A stretch of 64,000 nt of DNA, taken from an uncultured Nitrospira sp. (GTDB taxonomy: Bacteria; Nitrospirota; Nitrospiria; Nitrospirales; Nitrospiraceae). The position numbers and the translations under genes were made by a program. This document shows positions 1 through 8,012 of this stretch, in pieces. Below the pieces are notes generated by a model. It did no database searches. It was not told where the DNA came from and saw only the letters and a list, made by a program, of their open reading frames with translations. How positions within the stretch are numbered: the stretch's first letter is position 1; each line of letters starts with the position of its first letter. The DNA is taken from the NCBI GenBank assembly GCA_902500995.1, contig CABVSR010000004.1, positions 157,603-221,602 on the forward strand, read 5' to 3'.

Positions 1-1
1 A

Positions 2-682
2 GATGATCTGCTGGTCTCCTCTTGGTCGGCCGGTCCTTTGGGCCAGGTGCTGACCATCTGCGGATTGCTGACGGCTGGGTTAACCGCGTTCTACAGTTTC
101 CGGCTCGTGTTCGTGACCTTTTGGGGCGCATCCCGCGTGGATCCGCACCATGCGAGCCATGTGCACGAACCTTCAACCACGATGACGGCGCCCTTGATGG
201 TGCTGGCGGTGTTGAGCATTGTCGCCGGCTACCTGGGTATTCCTGCGTTTCTGGAGCCGGTCTTTCACGGCGAGGGAGCGGCGGGGCATCATGAAGGATC
301 GGCCGCCTACACCATTATGGCGCTGGCCACGTTGATGGGACTCACAGGAATCGGTGCGGCCTATTATCTCTATGTGCTGAATCCCGGCCTGCCGGATCGC
401 CTTGCGCAGCAGTGGCGCGCCGCGTACGAGTTGTCGCTGCACAAGTGGTATATCGATGAAGCCTATGACCGTTCCCTGGTCCGTCCGACGTTGGCTGCCG
501 CACAGGGGCTGTGGAAGCATGTCGATGTGGCCATTATCGACGGCGCCGTCAATGGCGTAGCCCGTGCGATTGCCTGGGGCGGCTGGTTGATCCGGCTGAC
601 CCAAAGCGGGCAAACGCAGCATTACGCGCTCGGCATGACACTGGGCGCCGTGGTCATTCTGACGGTGTATCTGCTGCTATAG
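2..682 (+). CDS. nuoL: NADH-quinone oxidoreductase subunit L, C-terminal part (5' end outside window)
   Basis: C-terminal 226 residues of the antiporter-like membrane subunit NuoL of respiratory complex I, which couples NADH:quinone electron transfer to proton pumping in the inner membrane. The reading frame is open from base 2, so the gene starts upstream of the window. Visible are the end of the conserved 'SKDD'-type loop (DDLLVSSWSAGP), a following transmembrane helix with 'AFYSFRLVFVTFWG', which is typical of NuoL/ND5, and further hydrophobic helices including one at the extreme C-terminus. It is followed by nuoM and nuoN in the canonical order. The family assignment is safe; which of possibly several complex I copies this belongs to cannot be told from here. 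Confidence 0.93.
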   Translation, partial: DDLLVSSWSAGPLGQVLTICGLLTAGLTAFYSFRLVFVTFWGASRVDPHHASHVHEPSTTMTAPLMVLAVLSIVAGYLGIPAFLEPVFHGEGAAGHHEGSAAYTIMALATLMGLTGIGAAYYLYVLNPGLPDRLAQQWRAAYELSLHKWYIDEAYDRSLVRPTLAAAQGLWKHVDVAIIDGAVNGVARAIAWGGWLIRLTQSGQTQHYALGMTLGAVVILTVYLLL

Positions 683-713
683 CGGGACAGGATGGATGGA
701 ACTCCGAATGACT

Positions 714-790
714 GACACATCCTTTCACGCTTTACGTTCCCGTTTCGCATTTCACGTTTTACCTTTTACGTTTCACGTTTTACGCACTCC
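714..790. repeat. Degenerate tandem words of TTTCACGTTT/TTTTACGTTT type in the nuoL-nuoM spacer
   Basis: Most of the nuoL-nuoM spacer consists of imperfect, roughly 10-base units alternating 'tttcacg' and 'ttttacg' (for example ttTCACGttttACcttttAC). It has no coding capacity and is not a recognisable hairpin. Two other spacers in this window (7830-8012 and 8883-9007) have similar word-repeat structure with different words. Confidence 0.6.
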
Positions 791-814
791 GTATCACCTC
801 TGGAGCAGACTTTC

Positions 815-2374
815 GTGACGTCGTTTCCCTGGTTGAGCCTCATCGTATTTTCCCCGCTGATCGGCGCGGTGCTCTGCTTGCTGGTCAAGGCCGAGTCCTC
901 CCGCCTGGTGGCGCTCGGTTTCACAGTCGGCAACTTCTTGCTCTCTTTGCCGCTCTGGTGGTTGTTCGACAGCTCCACCGCCAACATGCAGTTCGTAGAA
1001 CGGGCCTCCTGGATCAGCTCTCCGCCGGTGAACTATAGCCTGGGCCTGGATGGCATCAGCTTTCCGCTGGTGCTCATGACCACGTTCCTCATGCCGTTCT
1101 GCGTGACGGTGTCCTGGACGGCGATCGAGAAACGCGTACAACTGTTTATGTCCATGCTGCTGGTCATGGAAGCGGCCATGGTGGGCGTCTTCGTCGCGTT
1201 GGACTTCGTGCTGTTCTACGTGTTCTGGGAAGTCATGCTGATCCCGATGTATCTGCTCATCGGCGTCTGGGGCGGTCCCAATCGGCTGTATGCGGCCATC
1301 AAATTTTTTCTCTACACGCTGGCCGGCAGTTTGCTCCTCCTGGTCGCCATCCTCGCGCTGTATTTCCATGGCGGGCATACCTTCGACATCCTGGAACTGA
1401 GCCGCGGAACCTACGGCGCATCGCTCCAGATGTGGCTGTTCCTGGCCTTCTTCGCCGCCTTCGCGGTCAAGGTCCCCATGTTTCCCTTTCATACCTGGCT
1501 GCCGGACGCCCACGTGGAAGCTCCCACGGCAGGCAGCGTCATCCTGGCCAGCGTGTTGCTGAAAATGGGGACGTACGGATTCCTTCGCTTCACGTTACCG
1601 ATGCTCCCTGATGCCACAGTGGCCTTCACGAAACCGATGATCGCGCTCTCGATCGTGGCCATCATCTACGGGGCCTACATGGCGCTGGCGCAGAGCGACA
1701 TCAAGAAGCTCATTGCCTACTCCAGCGTCAGTCACATGGGCTTCGTGACATTGGGCATCTTCGTCCTCAACATCCAGGGCATCGAAGGGGCGGTCATGCA
1801 GATGGTCAATCACGGGATCACCACGGGTGGACTCTTCCTCTGTGTGGGCATCGTGTATGAGCGAACCCATAGCCGCCAGATTCTGGACAATACCGGCCTG
1901 GCCGGCCCCATGCCGCGCTACGCGATCTTTCTGATGATTTTCGCCTTGTCCTCGTTGGGTCTTCCGGGCACCAACAGTTTCGTCGGCGAATTCCTCGTCT
2001 TGGCCGGCACATTCGTCTGGAGCCAGTTTGCCACGGCCTTCGCCGCGCTGGGGGTGATTCTCGCCGCCGCCTATATGCTCTGGCTCATGCAACGGGTCGT
2101 CTTCGGCACGCCTGCTCCCGCGCATCGCGCCCATCTCCTGGACCTCAATGCCAGAGAGACGGCCACGCTCGTGCCGCTCATCGTTCTGGTATTCGTGCTG
2201 GGAATCTTCCCGAATCCGCTCTTGACCCGCATGCATGCCAGCGTGACGAATCTCTTGAACGGACAAAAGGCCCCCGCATACGCCACGGTGCCTCAGCCGA
2301 CCACTTTGCCGAACAAGACGGCCACGGTGGCTGCGATTGCTCCTTCATCCTCTGACCAGGCGGCGGCACGATGA
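815..2374 (+). CDS. nuoM: NADH-quinone oxidoreductase subunit M
   Basis: 519-residue antiporter-like membrane subunit of complex I, with about 14 predicted transmembrane helices and the Proton_antipo_M signature region. Diagnostic stretches are 'FPFHTWLPDAHVEAPTAGSV' and 'KKLIAYSSVSHMGFVTLGIF', with the conserved lysine of the half-channel in the latter. Length is close to the usual 490-520. The start is GTG at 815, preceded by 'ctggagcag' as a weak ribosome-binding site. The last about 40 residues are Ala/Pro/Thr-rich and less conserved. Its stop overlaps the nuoN start by four bases (ATGA), indicating translational coupling. It translocates protons as one of three antiporter-like modules next to NuoL and NuoN. 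Confidence 0.97.
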   Translation: MTSFPWLSLIVFSPLIGAVLCLLVKAESSRLVALGFTVGNFLLSLPLWWLFDSSTANMQFVERASWISSPPVNYSLGLDGISFPLVLMTTFLMPFCVTVSWTAIEKRVQLFMSMLLVMEAAMVGVFVALDFVLFYVFWEVMLIPMYLLIGVWGGPNRLYAAIKFFLYTLAGSLLLLVAILALYFHGGHTFDILELSRGTYGASLQMWLFLAFFAAFAVKVPMFPFHTWLPDAHVEAPTAGSVILASVLLKMGTYGFLRFTLPMLPDATVAFTKPMIALSIVAIIYGAYMALAQSDIKKLIAYSSVSHMGFVTLGIFVLNIQGIEGAVMQMVNHGITTGGLFLCVGIVYERTHSRQILDNTGLAGPMPRYAIFLMIFALSSLGLPGTNSFVGEFLVLAGTFVWSQFATAFAALGVILAAAYMLWLMQRVVFGTPAPAHRAHLLDLNARETATLVPLIVLVFVLGIFPNPLLTRMHASVTNLLNGQKAPAYATVPQPTTLPNKTATVAAIAPSSSDQAAAR

Positions 2375-3846
2375 CCTTTCCCCTTCAAGACCTCATGGCC
2401 ATTCTGCCGGAACTCCTCGTCATCGGCACGGCCTGCCTCATCCTGGCTCTTGACCCTGTCCTGGCCGCAGACAAAAAGGACCTGCTCGCCTGGTTGACGC
2501 TGGGCGCCCTGGCCATGTGCATGGGCTTGACCTCGGCCCGCCTGACCGGCCAAACCTATGCCTTCAGCAACCTGGTGGTGCTCGATTCGTACGGCGCTTT
2601 CTGGAAGCTCCTGCTGTACATCGTCACCGGCCTCACCGTCCTCTTGTCTCTGGCCTATCTCAAAGCCGAACGATTGAGCATCGGCGAATATTACGGCTTC
2701 ATTCTGCTGGCCTTGGCCGGCATGATGGTCATGGTCTCCGGCGCCGATCTGCTCACCATTTATCTCGGCACCGAACTGATGTCCCTGTCGCTCTATGTCA
2801 TGGCCGGGTTAAAGCGGACGGAAGCGCGCTCGCTGGAAGCGTCGGCCAAATATTTTGTGCTGGGTGCCTTTTCCTCCGGCGTCTTGCTGTACGGCATTTC
2901 GCTGCTCTTCGGGGTGGCGGGCAGCACCAGGCTGTCCGTGATCGCGGAGGCCATCGCCACGCAGGGTACTGCCAATCCCATGTTGTCCCTCGCGCTCGTG
3001 CTGCTGGCCGTCGGATTCGGATTCAAATTAGCGGTCGTCCCCTTTCACATGTGGACGCCGGACGTCTATCAAGGCGCGCCGACCTCGGTCACCGCCTTTA
3101 TGGCCGTGGCTTCCAAAGCCGCGAGCTTCGGGGCGTTCCTCCGTGTGTTCGTCGATGGGTTGGGCGGGGCCAGCGCCGACTGGTCGGTCCTGTTTACGAT
3201 CATCTGTCTAGCCACCTTGGCGTTGGGAAATCTGGTCGCCATCGTCCAAACCAGCATCAAGCGCATGCTGGCCTATTCCAGCATCGCCCATGCAGGATAC
3301 GCCCTGATCGGCGTCGTCGTGGCCGCCGGGCACAGGGGCGACGGAGCTTCCAGTGGGTTTCCCAGCGTATTGCTCTATATCGCCGTGTATTCCTTCATGA
3401 CGCTGGGGGCGTTCGCGCTTGTCGGCATGTTACGCAAAGAGGGGCAGGAGAGTGAGAACATCGAGGATTACGCGGGACTGGCGAAACGCGAACCACTGGC
3501 GGCCTTTTTCATGCTTGTCTTCCTGGTCTCGCTGGCAGGCATTCCTCCCACCGCAGGCTTCATCGGCAAATTTTACATTTTCATGGCCGCCGTCAACAGC
3601 GGCATGACCTGGCTGGCGGTCGTGGCGGTCATCTTCGCCGCCATCTCGGCGTTTTATTATTTGCGGATCGTGATGGTGATGTACATGCGCGAGGCCGAAG
3701 GGTCCCAAGCCAGTCACTCTCGGCTGGAAACTTCTCCCGCGCTGTCGTTTGTTCTCGCATGTGCCCTCGCCGGCGTGGTCCTCCTCGGCCTTTTCCCGAA
3801 CGGCCTGTGGTCGCTGGCCACCCATGCGGCACCGTTATTAAAATAA
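2371..3846 (+). CDS. nuoN: NADH-quinone oxidoreductase subunit N
   Basis: 491-residue third antiporter-like subunit of complex I. Conserved features include 'GFGFKLAVVPFHMWTPDVYQ' and 'IKRMLAYSSIAHAGYALIGV', plus the C-terminal 'GIPPTAGFIGKFYIF' typical of NuoN, with about 14 hydrophobic helices. Its ATG overlaps the nuoM stop. It is the last gene of the operon; about 12 bases after the stop lies a possible 7-bp hairpin (aggctcg at 3859-3865 pairing with cgagcct at 3882-3888), without a T-tract. The protein sits in the membrane arm at the NuoM/NuoK side and contributes to proton translocation coupled to quinone reduction. Confidence 0.97.
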   Translation: MTFPLQDLMAILPELLVIGTACLILALDPVLAADKKDLLAWLTLGALAMCMGLTSARLTGQTYAFSNLVVLDSYGAFWKLLLYIVTGLTVLLSLAYLKAERLSIGEYYGFILLALAGMMVMVSGADLLTIYLGTELMSLSLYVMAGLKRTEARSLEASAKYFVLGAFSSGVLLYGISLLFGVAGSTRLSVIAEAIATQGTANPMLSLALVLLAVGFGFKLAVVPFHMWTPDVYQGAPTSVTAFMAVASKAASFGAFLRVFVDGLGGASADWSVLFTIICLATLALGNLVAIVQTSIKRMLAYSSIAHAGYALIGVVVAAGHRGDGASSGFPSVLLYIAVYSFMTLGAFALVGMLRKEGQESENIEDYAGLAKREPLAAFFMLVFLVSLAGIPPTAGFIGKFYIFMAAVNSGMTWLAVVAVIFAAISAFYYLRIVMVMYMREAEGSQASHSRLETSPALSFVLACALAGVVLLGLFPNGLWSLATHAAPLLK

Positions 3847-3982
3847 CCTTCCGGCGCCAGGCTCGTCGCGTCACCTTCTCCCGAGCCTCGATATCCGATG
3901 ATGGGCCGACCGGCTTTGTCCGGCTTTCCTCCGAGTGGGATCAGTCATCGCACCGCATCGGCACTGGTTCACGCAGGCTTGC

Positions 3983-4834
3983 ATGACCGAATTGCCGTTC
4001 TTCTCCAACGTCTTTGACACCTTTCGGCGGCGCGGCTGCCCCAGCCTCGCGGCTTCCCTGGCCTTCTATTCCCTGCTGTCCCTGTTCCCCATGGTGTTCC
4101 TGGTGCTTTATGGCATCAGTTTCATCGTCAGCCAGGACGTCATCGGCTACCAATTCCTGCTAGGCTTTCTGAAAGGGTTTCTCCCCAGCATGGGCGAACG
4201 CCTCGCCAGGGATATTCGCCGCGTGGCGGAACAGGAAGAAGTGCGGTGGGCCGTCTTCCTGGCCTTCGGCTGGTTCAGCGCGCTGGTGTTTTATGAGCTG
4301 GACTATGCCATGAATACCGTGTTCGGCACGGCAGCCAAGCGGCATCCATTGATCTCTACCCTGGTCGCCGTGGCGCTGGTCTGGATGTTGGGGTTTCTGA
4401 CCCTCATTTCTTTTGTAGCCACCCAGGCCATCGAGTTACTCACCACCTATGCACCCCACTTTCTCGGCATGAACCTCGTTGCGCTCGCGGCCCATGATTT
4501 TCTGCTCACCTATACGCTGCCGTTCCTGCTCGCGTTCGCCTCCGTCACTTGCCTATACCGCTTTCTTCCTCACCAACGACCCACCTGGCGGGAGGCGACG
4601 ATCGGCGGCGCCGTATTCAGCCTCTTGTGGGTCTCCGCCAAGGTGCTCTTCGTCACCTATCTGGAAGACGCGGCCGTCTACACACAACTGTATGGTTCGC
4701 TCCTTGAGGTCGTGTTGTTATTGCTGTGGGTGTACTACTCCTCGGCATTGGTCCTCCTGGGAGCCGTAGTGACGTACGAATGCCAATGCCGCCGCCCGAC
4801 CATACTGGATGACTCCGCGACGCTCCCCGGGTGA
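3983..4834 (+). CDS. YihY/BrkB family inner-membrane protein
   Basis: 283 residues if started at ATG 3983; an in-frame GTG at 3935 would add 16 residues that do not look conserved, so the ATG is preferred. The N-terminus 'FDTFRRRGCPSLAASLAFYS' and the six-helix layout with 'LYRFLPHQRPTWREATIGG' and 'YGSLLEVVLLLLWVYYSSALVLLGA' are characteristic of the YihY/BrkB (formerly 'ribonuclease BN') family. Despite the old name these are polytopic membrane proteins of uncertain function, with transport or envelope roles proposed. The gene stands alone between nuoN and the convergent protease gene. No strong ribosome-binding site is visible before either start. Confidence 0.9.
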   Translation: MTELPFFSNVFDTFRRRGCPSLAASLAFYSLLSLFPMVFLVLYGISFIVSQDVIGYQFLLGFLKGFLPSMGERLARDIRRVAEQEEVRWAVFLAFGWFSALVFYELDYAMNTVFGTAAKRHPLISTLVAVALVWMLGFLTLISFVATQAIELLTTYAPHFLGMNLVALAAHDFLLTYTLPFLLAFASVTCLYRFLPHQRPTWREATIGGAVFSLLWVSAKVLFVTYLEDAAVYTQLYGSLLEVVLLLLWVYYSSALVLLGAVVTYECQCRRPTILDDSATLPG

Positions 4835-4913
4835 TGCCCCGATGCGATCTCCCGCAGATCACCGTCGATGATTGAGTTGATGCGGGTCACCGATGAGGAA
4901 GGGCAGGGTCCGG

Positions 4914-6089
4914 CTACGAAGAGGGCGCGCTCATGCCCGACGGATGGCGTTGTTCAATGAAATGGCCGATGGAGGCCCGCGTCACCAGGCCCAGCAACAG
5001 CCCATCCTGCACCACAACCAGTCGTTCGGCTCCGGCCGCCATCATCTGCTCCAAGGCCTGCATGGCTGACAGGTCGGGCGAAACCACCATCTCGTCGTTG
5101 GCCGGCTGCATGATCTCGGCCACCCGCCGAAAGGCCCAGAGGGAATTTTTCACGGACTGAATGTCACGGACCGCCACCACGCCCACCAGACGGCCTTCGT
5201 GCACGACCGGAAATCCTCCATAGCCGTAAGGAAGGAAGTACTGGTTCACGGCGTCTTCCAGCGACAGGTCCGGAGAGAGGGCGACCACATTCCTCACCAT
5301 GAGCTCGCGAACCGGCACCGACGCCAGCGAGGCGCGAATGACCGCCTGCTTCCGGCTCCCGCGCGCCGCCGTAAACAAAAAGGCGCCCAGCAACACAATC
5401 CACCCTCCGCTGCTGGCCAGAGCGCTGGAGGCCGTGCCCGACAAAGCCCCAAACAGGAGCAGCGCGCCGAAGAGCCCGAACGTGACTCCGAAGAGGAGTC
5501 CAACCAGGGCCGCCTGGCTCGTCGCGCGATAATAATCCTTGCTCCAGGCCCACAGTCCCGCCCGCAAGGCACGGCCACCGTCCAGCGGAAACCCCGGCAG
5601 CAGATTAAACAGGCCCAACTGCGTATTGACCATGCCGAGCAACGTGCCCAAGGCCATCAATCCGTGCAGGGAGGATTCGGCCGGAAACGCTTCCAGCACT
5701 GCGACGAACCCCAGGCAGAGGCCGGCCAGCACAAAACTGACGATCGGACCGGCAATGGCAATGAGAAATTCCGCGCGGGGATGGGGTGGCTCCTTTCGCA
5801 TCTGCGCGACCCCGCCGAAGATGAACAGCGTGATCTGCCCGATCGGAATACGGTAGCGCAGGGCCACCAGCGAATGGCCGAGCTCGTGCAGCAAGACGGA
5901 GGCAAACAACAGGAGCGCCGCCACGCCGCCCATCGCCCAATAGCGGGGCTCCGAGAGGCCGGGAAGCATGTCCGGCAGATAGCCGGTGGCCAGCGACCAG
6001 GTCACGAAGAAAAACACGAACAGCCAGGAGGCATGCACATGGATGGGAATGCCGAACATCCGGCCGATTTTCCAGTCTGGACCTTGCAT
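4914..6089 (-). CDS. Site-2 protease family (M50) membrane metalloprotease with C-terminal CBS domain pair
   Basis: 391 residues from ATG 6089, which has 'ggtga' about 7 bases upstream; a TTG at 6125 would add 12 residues but is less likely. An intramembrane zinc metalloprotease: HELGH motif at about residues 68-72 (His68, Glu69, His72) in the second or third helix, and third metal ligand in 'NLLPGFPLDGGRALR' (Asp170). Residues from about 255 on form two CBS repeats ('VRELMVRNVVALSPDLSLED', 'VGVVAVRDIQSV'), a nucleotide-sensing regulatory module common in the SpoIVFB-like branch of the family. Substrate unknown. It is convergent with the YihY gene and divergent from the deacetylase gene. Confidence 0.93.
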   Translation of the reverse strand: MQGPDWKIGRMFGIPIHVHASWLFVFFFVTWSLATGYLPDMLPGLSEPRYWAMGGVAALLLFASVLLHELGHSLVALRYRIPIGQITLFIFGGVAQMRKEPPHPRAEFLIAIAGPIVSFVLAGLCLGFVAVLEAFPAESSLHGLMALGTLLGMVNTQLGLFNLLPGFPLDGGRALRAGLWAWSKDYYRATSQAALVGLLFGVTFGLFGALLLFGALSGTASSALASSGGWIVLLGAFLFTAARGSRKQAVIRASLASVPVRELMVRNVVALSPDLSLEDAVNQYFLPYGYGGFPVVHEGRLVGVVAVRDIQSVKNSLWAFRRVAEIMQPANDEMVVSPDLSAMQALEQMMAAGAERLVVVQDGLLLGLVTRASIGHFIEQRHPSGMSAPSS

Positions 6090-6160
6090 GAATTCACCGT
6101 AGCAGCCGTCCGGATAAAGCGTCAACTATCGCGGATCCCTGCCATCGGGTATACTGCGCC

Positions 6161-6883
6161 ATGCGCGGGACGGCTGGGTGGATCGGGATCGCGGTGCTCT
6201 GCGGAGTGACCCTCGCCATGGAGGCGTGGCCTGCATCGGCGCAGGTCGTGAAATCCGGCCCCGCCTCCTGCCCTGCCGTGGCGCTGACCTATGACCTGTG
6301 CCCGGTTCGCACGGCCTCGGGCTTCGATCGCGAGTTGATCGATTTCCTCATCGAACACCAGGTCCCGGCCACTTTCTTCATGTCCGGTCGTTGGATGGCC
6401 AAACACGAAGCCGAGGTGAAGCAACTCCTGGCCGTGCCCTTTTTCGAGATCGGCACACACGGCGAGGTCCATGCCCACCTCCCCATGCATGAGTTAGCGG
6501 AGCAGCAGCAGGAAATCATGGGGCCTGTGCGTCATCTCAAGACCAAGTATGGCCGCCCGGCGACGCTGTTTCGTCCACCCTACGGGGAATACAACGACGT
6601 GACGGTCGAGGCCGTGAAGGCGCTCGGCCTGCGCTTCATTCTGTGGAATATCGAATCCGGCGATCCCGACCCCACCTTGAGCGCGGAGGCCATCCTGACG
6701 CGGGTTCAGAAGCGGCTCAAGCCGGGCAGCGTCATTGTCTTGCATGCCAATGGAAAAGGGAAACATACCCGTGAAGTGACCGAATCCCTGGCCGGACAAC
6801 TGTTGCCCGGCAAGGGCTTGACCGCCATGACCGTATCGGATCTCTTGCGATGCACCCAATCGACCACCCTGCCCGCGCCATAA
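6161..6883 (+). CDS. Exported polysaccharide deacetylase (NodB homology domain)
   Basis: 240 residues with an N-terminal signal peptide (hydrophobic stretch ending near AMEAWPASAQ). NodB-fold carbohydrate esterase: motif 1 is 'LTYDLCP' (Asp45) where the family normally has TFDDG, so the second, metal-binding Asp is Leu46; motif 2 'GTHGEVHAH' keeps the His100-x3-His104 pair; motif 3 'FRPPYG' is intact (Arg138); a late 'VLHANG' provides the C-terminal His. The likely role is deacetylation of a periplasmic or cell-wall glycan, with altered metal coordination. Cys37 and Cys47 could form a disulphide. The 3' end overlaps the next gene by 34 bases, suggesting co-translation. Confidence 0.88.
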   Translation: MRGTAGWIGIAVLCGVTLAMEAWPASAQVVKSGPASCPAVALTYDLCPVRTASGFDRELIDFLIEHQVPATFFMSGRWMAKHEAEVKQLLAVPFFEIGTHGEVHAHLPMHELAEQQQEIMGPVRHLKTKYGRPATLFRPPYGEYNDVTVEAVKALGLRFILWNIESGDPDPTLSAEAILTRVQKRLKPGSVIVLHANGKGKHTREVTESLAGQLLPGKGLTAMTVSDLLRCTQSTTLPAP

Positions 6884-7341
6884 TCCGCGACATGCGTGAA
6901 GCGGATCGCGATGCCGTGATCCGCATCCTGACCAGCTCCGACCCATGGAAGCGCCTGGGGTTTACCGCTTCCGACTGGTTACGCATTTTTGCGCCGCTGC
7001 CTGCCGGGCGGGACACCTTCATTCTCGAAGCGGACGGAGCCGTGCTGGGCATTGCCATTGTGCGGAGGAAGTTTTTGTTCGGCGACTATCTGGAATTGCT
7101 CGGGATCGCCCCGTCGGCGACCGGTCGCGGCTTCGGCAGCAGCTTGTTGGCCCATATCGAATCGCTCACCTTCGCGCGAGCCCCGAACCTCTTCGCCTGC
7201 GTGTCGGACTTCAATGACGCCGCCCGCGCGTTTTACCGCAAGCAGGGGTATAAGGAAATCGGTCCCATGCCGAATTTTCTGATCCCCGGATACGCCGAAA
7301 TTCTCTTGCGCAAAACGGCCGGCCCGGCACGAACAAGCTAA
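6850..7341 (+). CDS. GNAT family N-acetyltransferase
   Basis: 163-residue single-domain GNAT protein. The fold begins immediately at 'IIRDMREADRDAVIRIL'. The acetyl-CoA-binding motif A is 'LGIAPSATGRGFGSSLL' (the R/Q-x-x-G-x-G/A pattern), followed by 'FNDAARAFYRKQGYKEIG', the usual C-terminal beta-bulge/helix region. The first ATG at 6850 is preferred because the domain starts before the internal Met (6892), even though it gives a 34-base overlap with the deacetylase gene. The acceptor substrate cannot be predicted. Confidence 0.9.
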   Translation: MHPIDHPARAIIRDMREADRDAVIRILTSSDPWKRLGFTASDWLRIFAPLPAGRDTFILEADGAVLGIAIVRRKFLFGDYLELLGIAPSATGRGFGSSLLAHIESLTFARAPNLFACVSDFNDAARAFYRKQGYKEIGPMPNFLIPGYAEILLRKTAGPARTS

Positions 7342-7430
7342 TGGCAAAAGCCGCTGGCAAAATAAACTTGCAGCAATCCTCAGTTCTTCTCTTGCCATCA
7401 GCAATAGGCCATCTGCTATAAGCTCCTTGT

Positions 7431-7829
7431 ATGAGAGTCACCAAACTTCTCCACACTCGCATGCGCGTCAGCGATATGGATCGCACCATCCGCTTCTACC
7501 AGCAGGTGTTGGGGTTGGAGGTCTTGGAACGCAAGGTGTCTCCGCGCGGTTCGCACCTGGCCTTTTTGAAAGTCCCCAACAGTGAGGAACTGATCGAACT
7601 GTGCAGCTTTCCCGCGAGCGGGCCGGTGACGGTGCAGGAAGATCTGGTCCACCTCGCCTTCCAGGTCGAGAATCTGGACGACACCATCCGGAGCCTGGAA
7701 TCCAACGGCATCCCGATTACCGATGGTCCCACGCGCACGTCATCCGGCAGCCGGTTTATCTTCATCGACGCGCCGGACGGGTATGAGGTCGAACTCATCG
7801 AACGCCCGCCCGGCACGGCGCTCGTATAG
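7431..7829 (+). CDS. gloA: VOC family glyoxalase I-like protein
   Basis: 132 residues, the length of bacterial Ni-dependent glyoxalase I (E. coli GloA is 135). Two beta-alpha-beta-beta-beta modules carry all four expected metal ligands: His8 ('LLHTRMRV'), Glu56 ('ELIELCSF'), His74 ('LVHLAFQV') and Glu121 ('GYEVELIE'), spaced as in E. coli GlxI. The likely reaction is isomerisation of the methylglyoxal-thiol hemithioacetal; other vicinal-oxygen-chelate activities are possible. A TATAAG box at 7417-7422 in an extended -10 context (tgctataag) lies only 8 bases before the ATG, so the mRNA may be nearly leaderless. Confidence 0.85.
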   Translation: MRVTKLLHTRMRVSDMDRTIRFYQQVLGLEVLERKVSPRGSHLAFLKVPNSEELIELCSFPASGPVTVQEDLVHLAFQVENLDDTIRSLESNGIPITDGPTRTSSGSRFIFIDAPDGYEVELIERPPGTALV

Positions 7830-7833
7830 TGAC

Positions 7834-7856
7834 CGTCGTTCGTCGCTTGTGAAGCG
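7834..7856. repeat. Left arm of an imperfect inverted pair in the gloA-dapF spacer
   Basis: The word cgtcgttcgtc...gtgaagcg at 7834-7856 reads, with mismatches and one 7-base insertion, as the reverse complement of 7967-7996. Arms are about 110 bases apart, too far for a simple terminator. It looks like an intergenic word-repeat rather than a functional hairpin. Confidence 0.5.
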
Positions 7857-7966
7857 TCGCTCGCCGTTCGGACACGAATACCTTGTACCCCTGATTGTCA
7901 TCTTCACGTATTATCCCCGCATGTGAACCCATTGACGAAATCAAATCCGCCCACGTATTGTGCCTT

Positions 7967-7996
7967 CGCTTCACGATTCACGAGTGACGAACGACG
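7967..7996. repeat. Right arm of the inverted pair in the gloA-dapF spacer
   Basis: Contains cgcttcacgattcacgag and tgacgaacgacg, which mirror the left arm at 7834-7856. The internal words 'ttcacga' and 'gacgaac' are each locally duplicated. Confidence 0.5.
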
Positions 7997-8012
7997 AACA
8001 AGGAGCGCGCAG

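Noticed and set aside
5199..6209. 336-codon plus-strand frame across the site-2 protease gene
   Set aside because: Complement of a gene with clear HELGH and CBS motifs; the translation is Gln/Arg/His-rich low-complexity.
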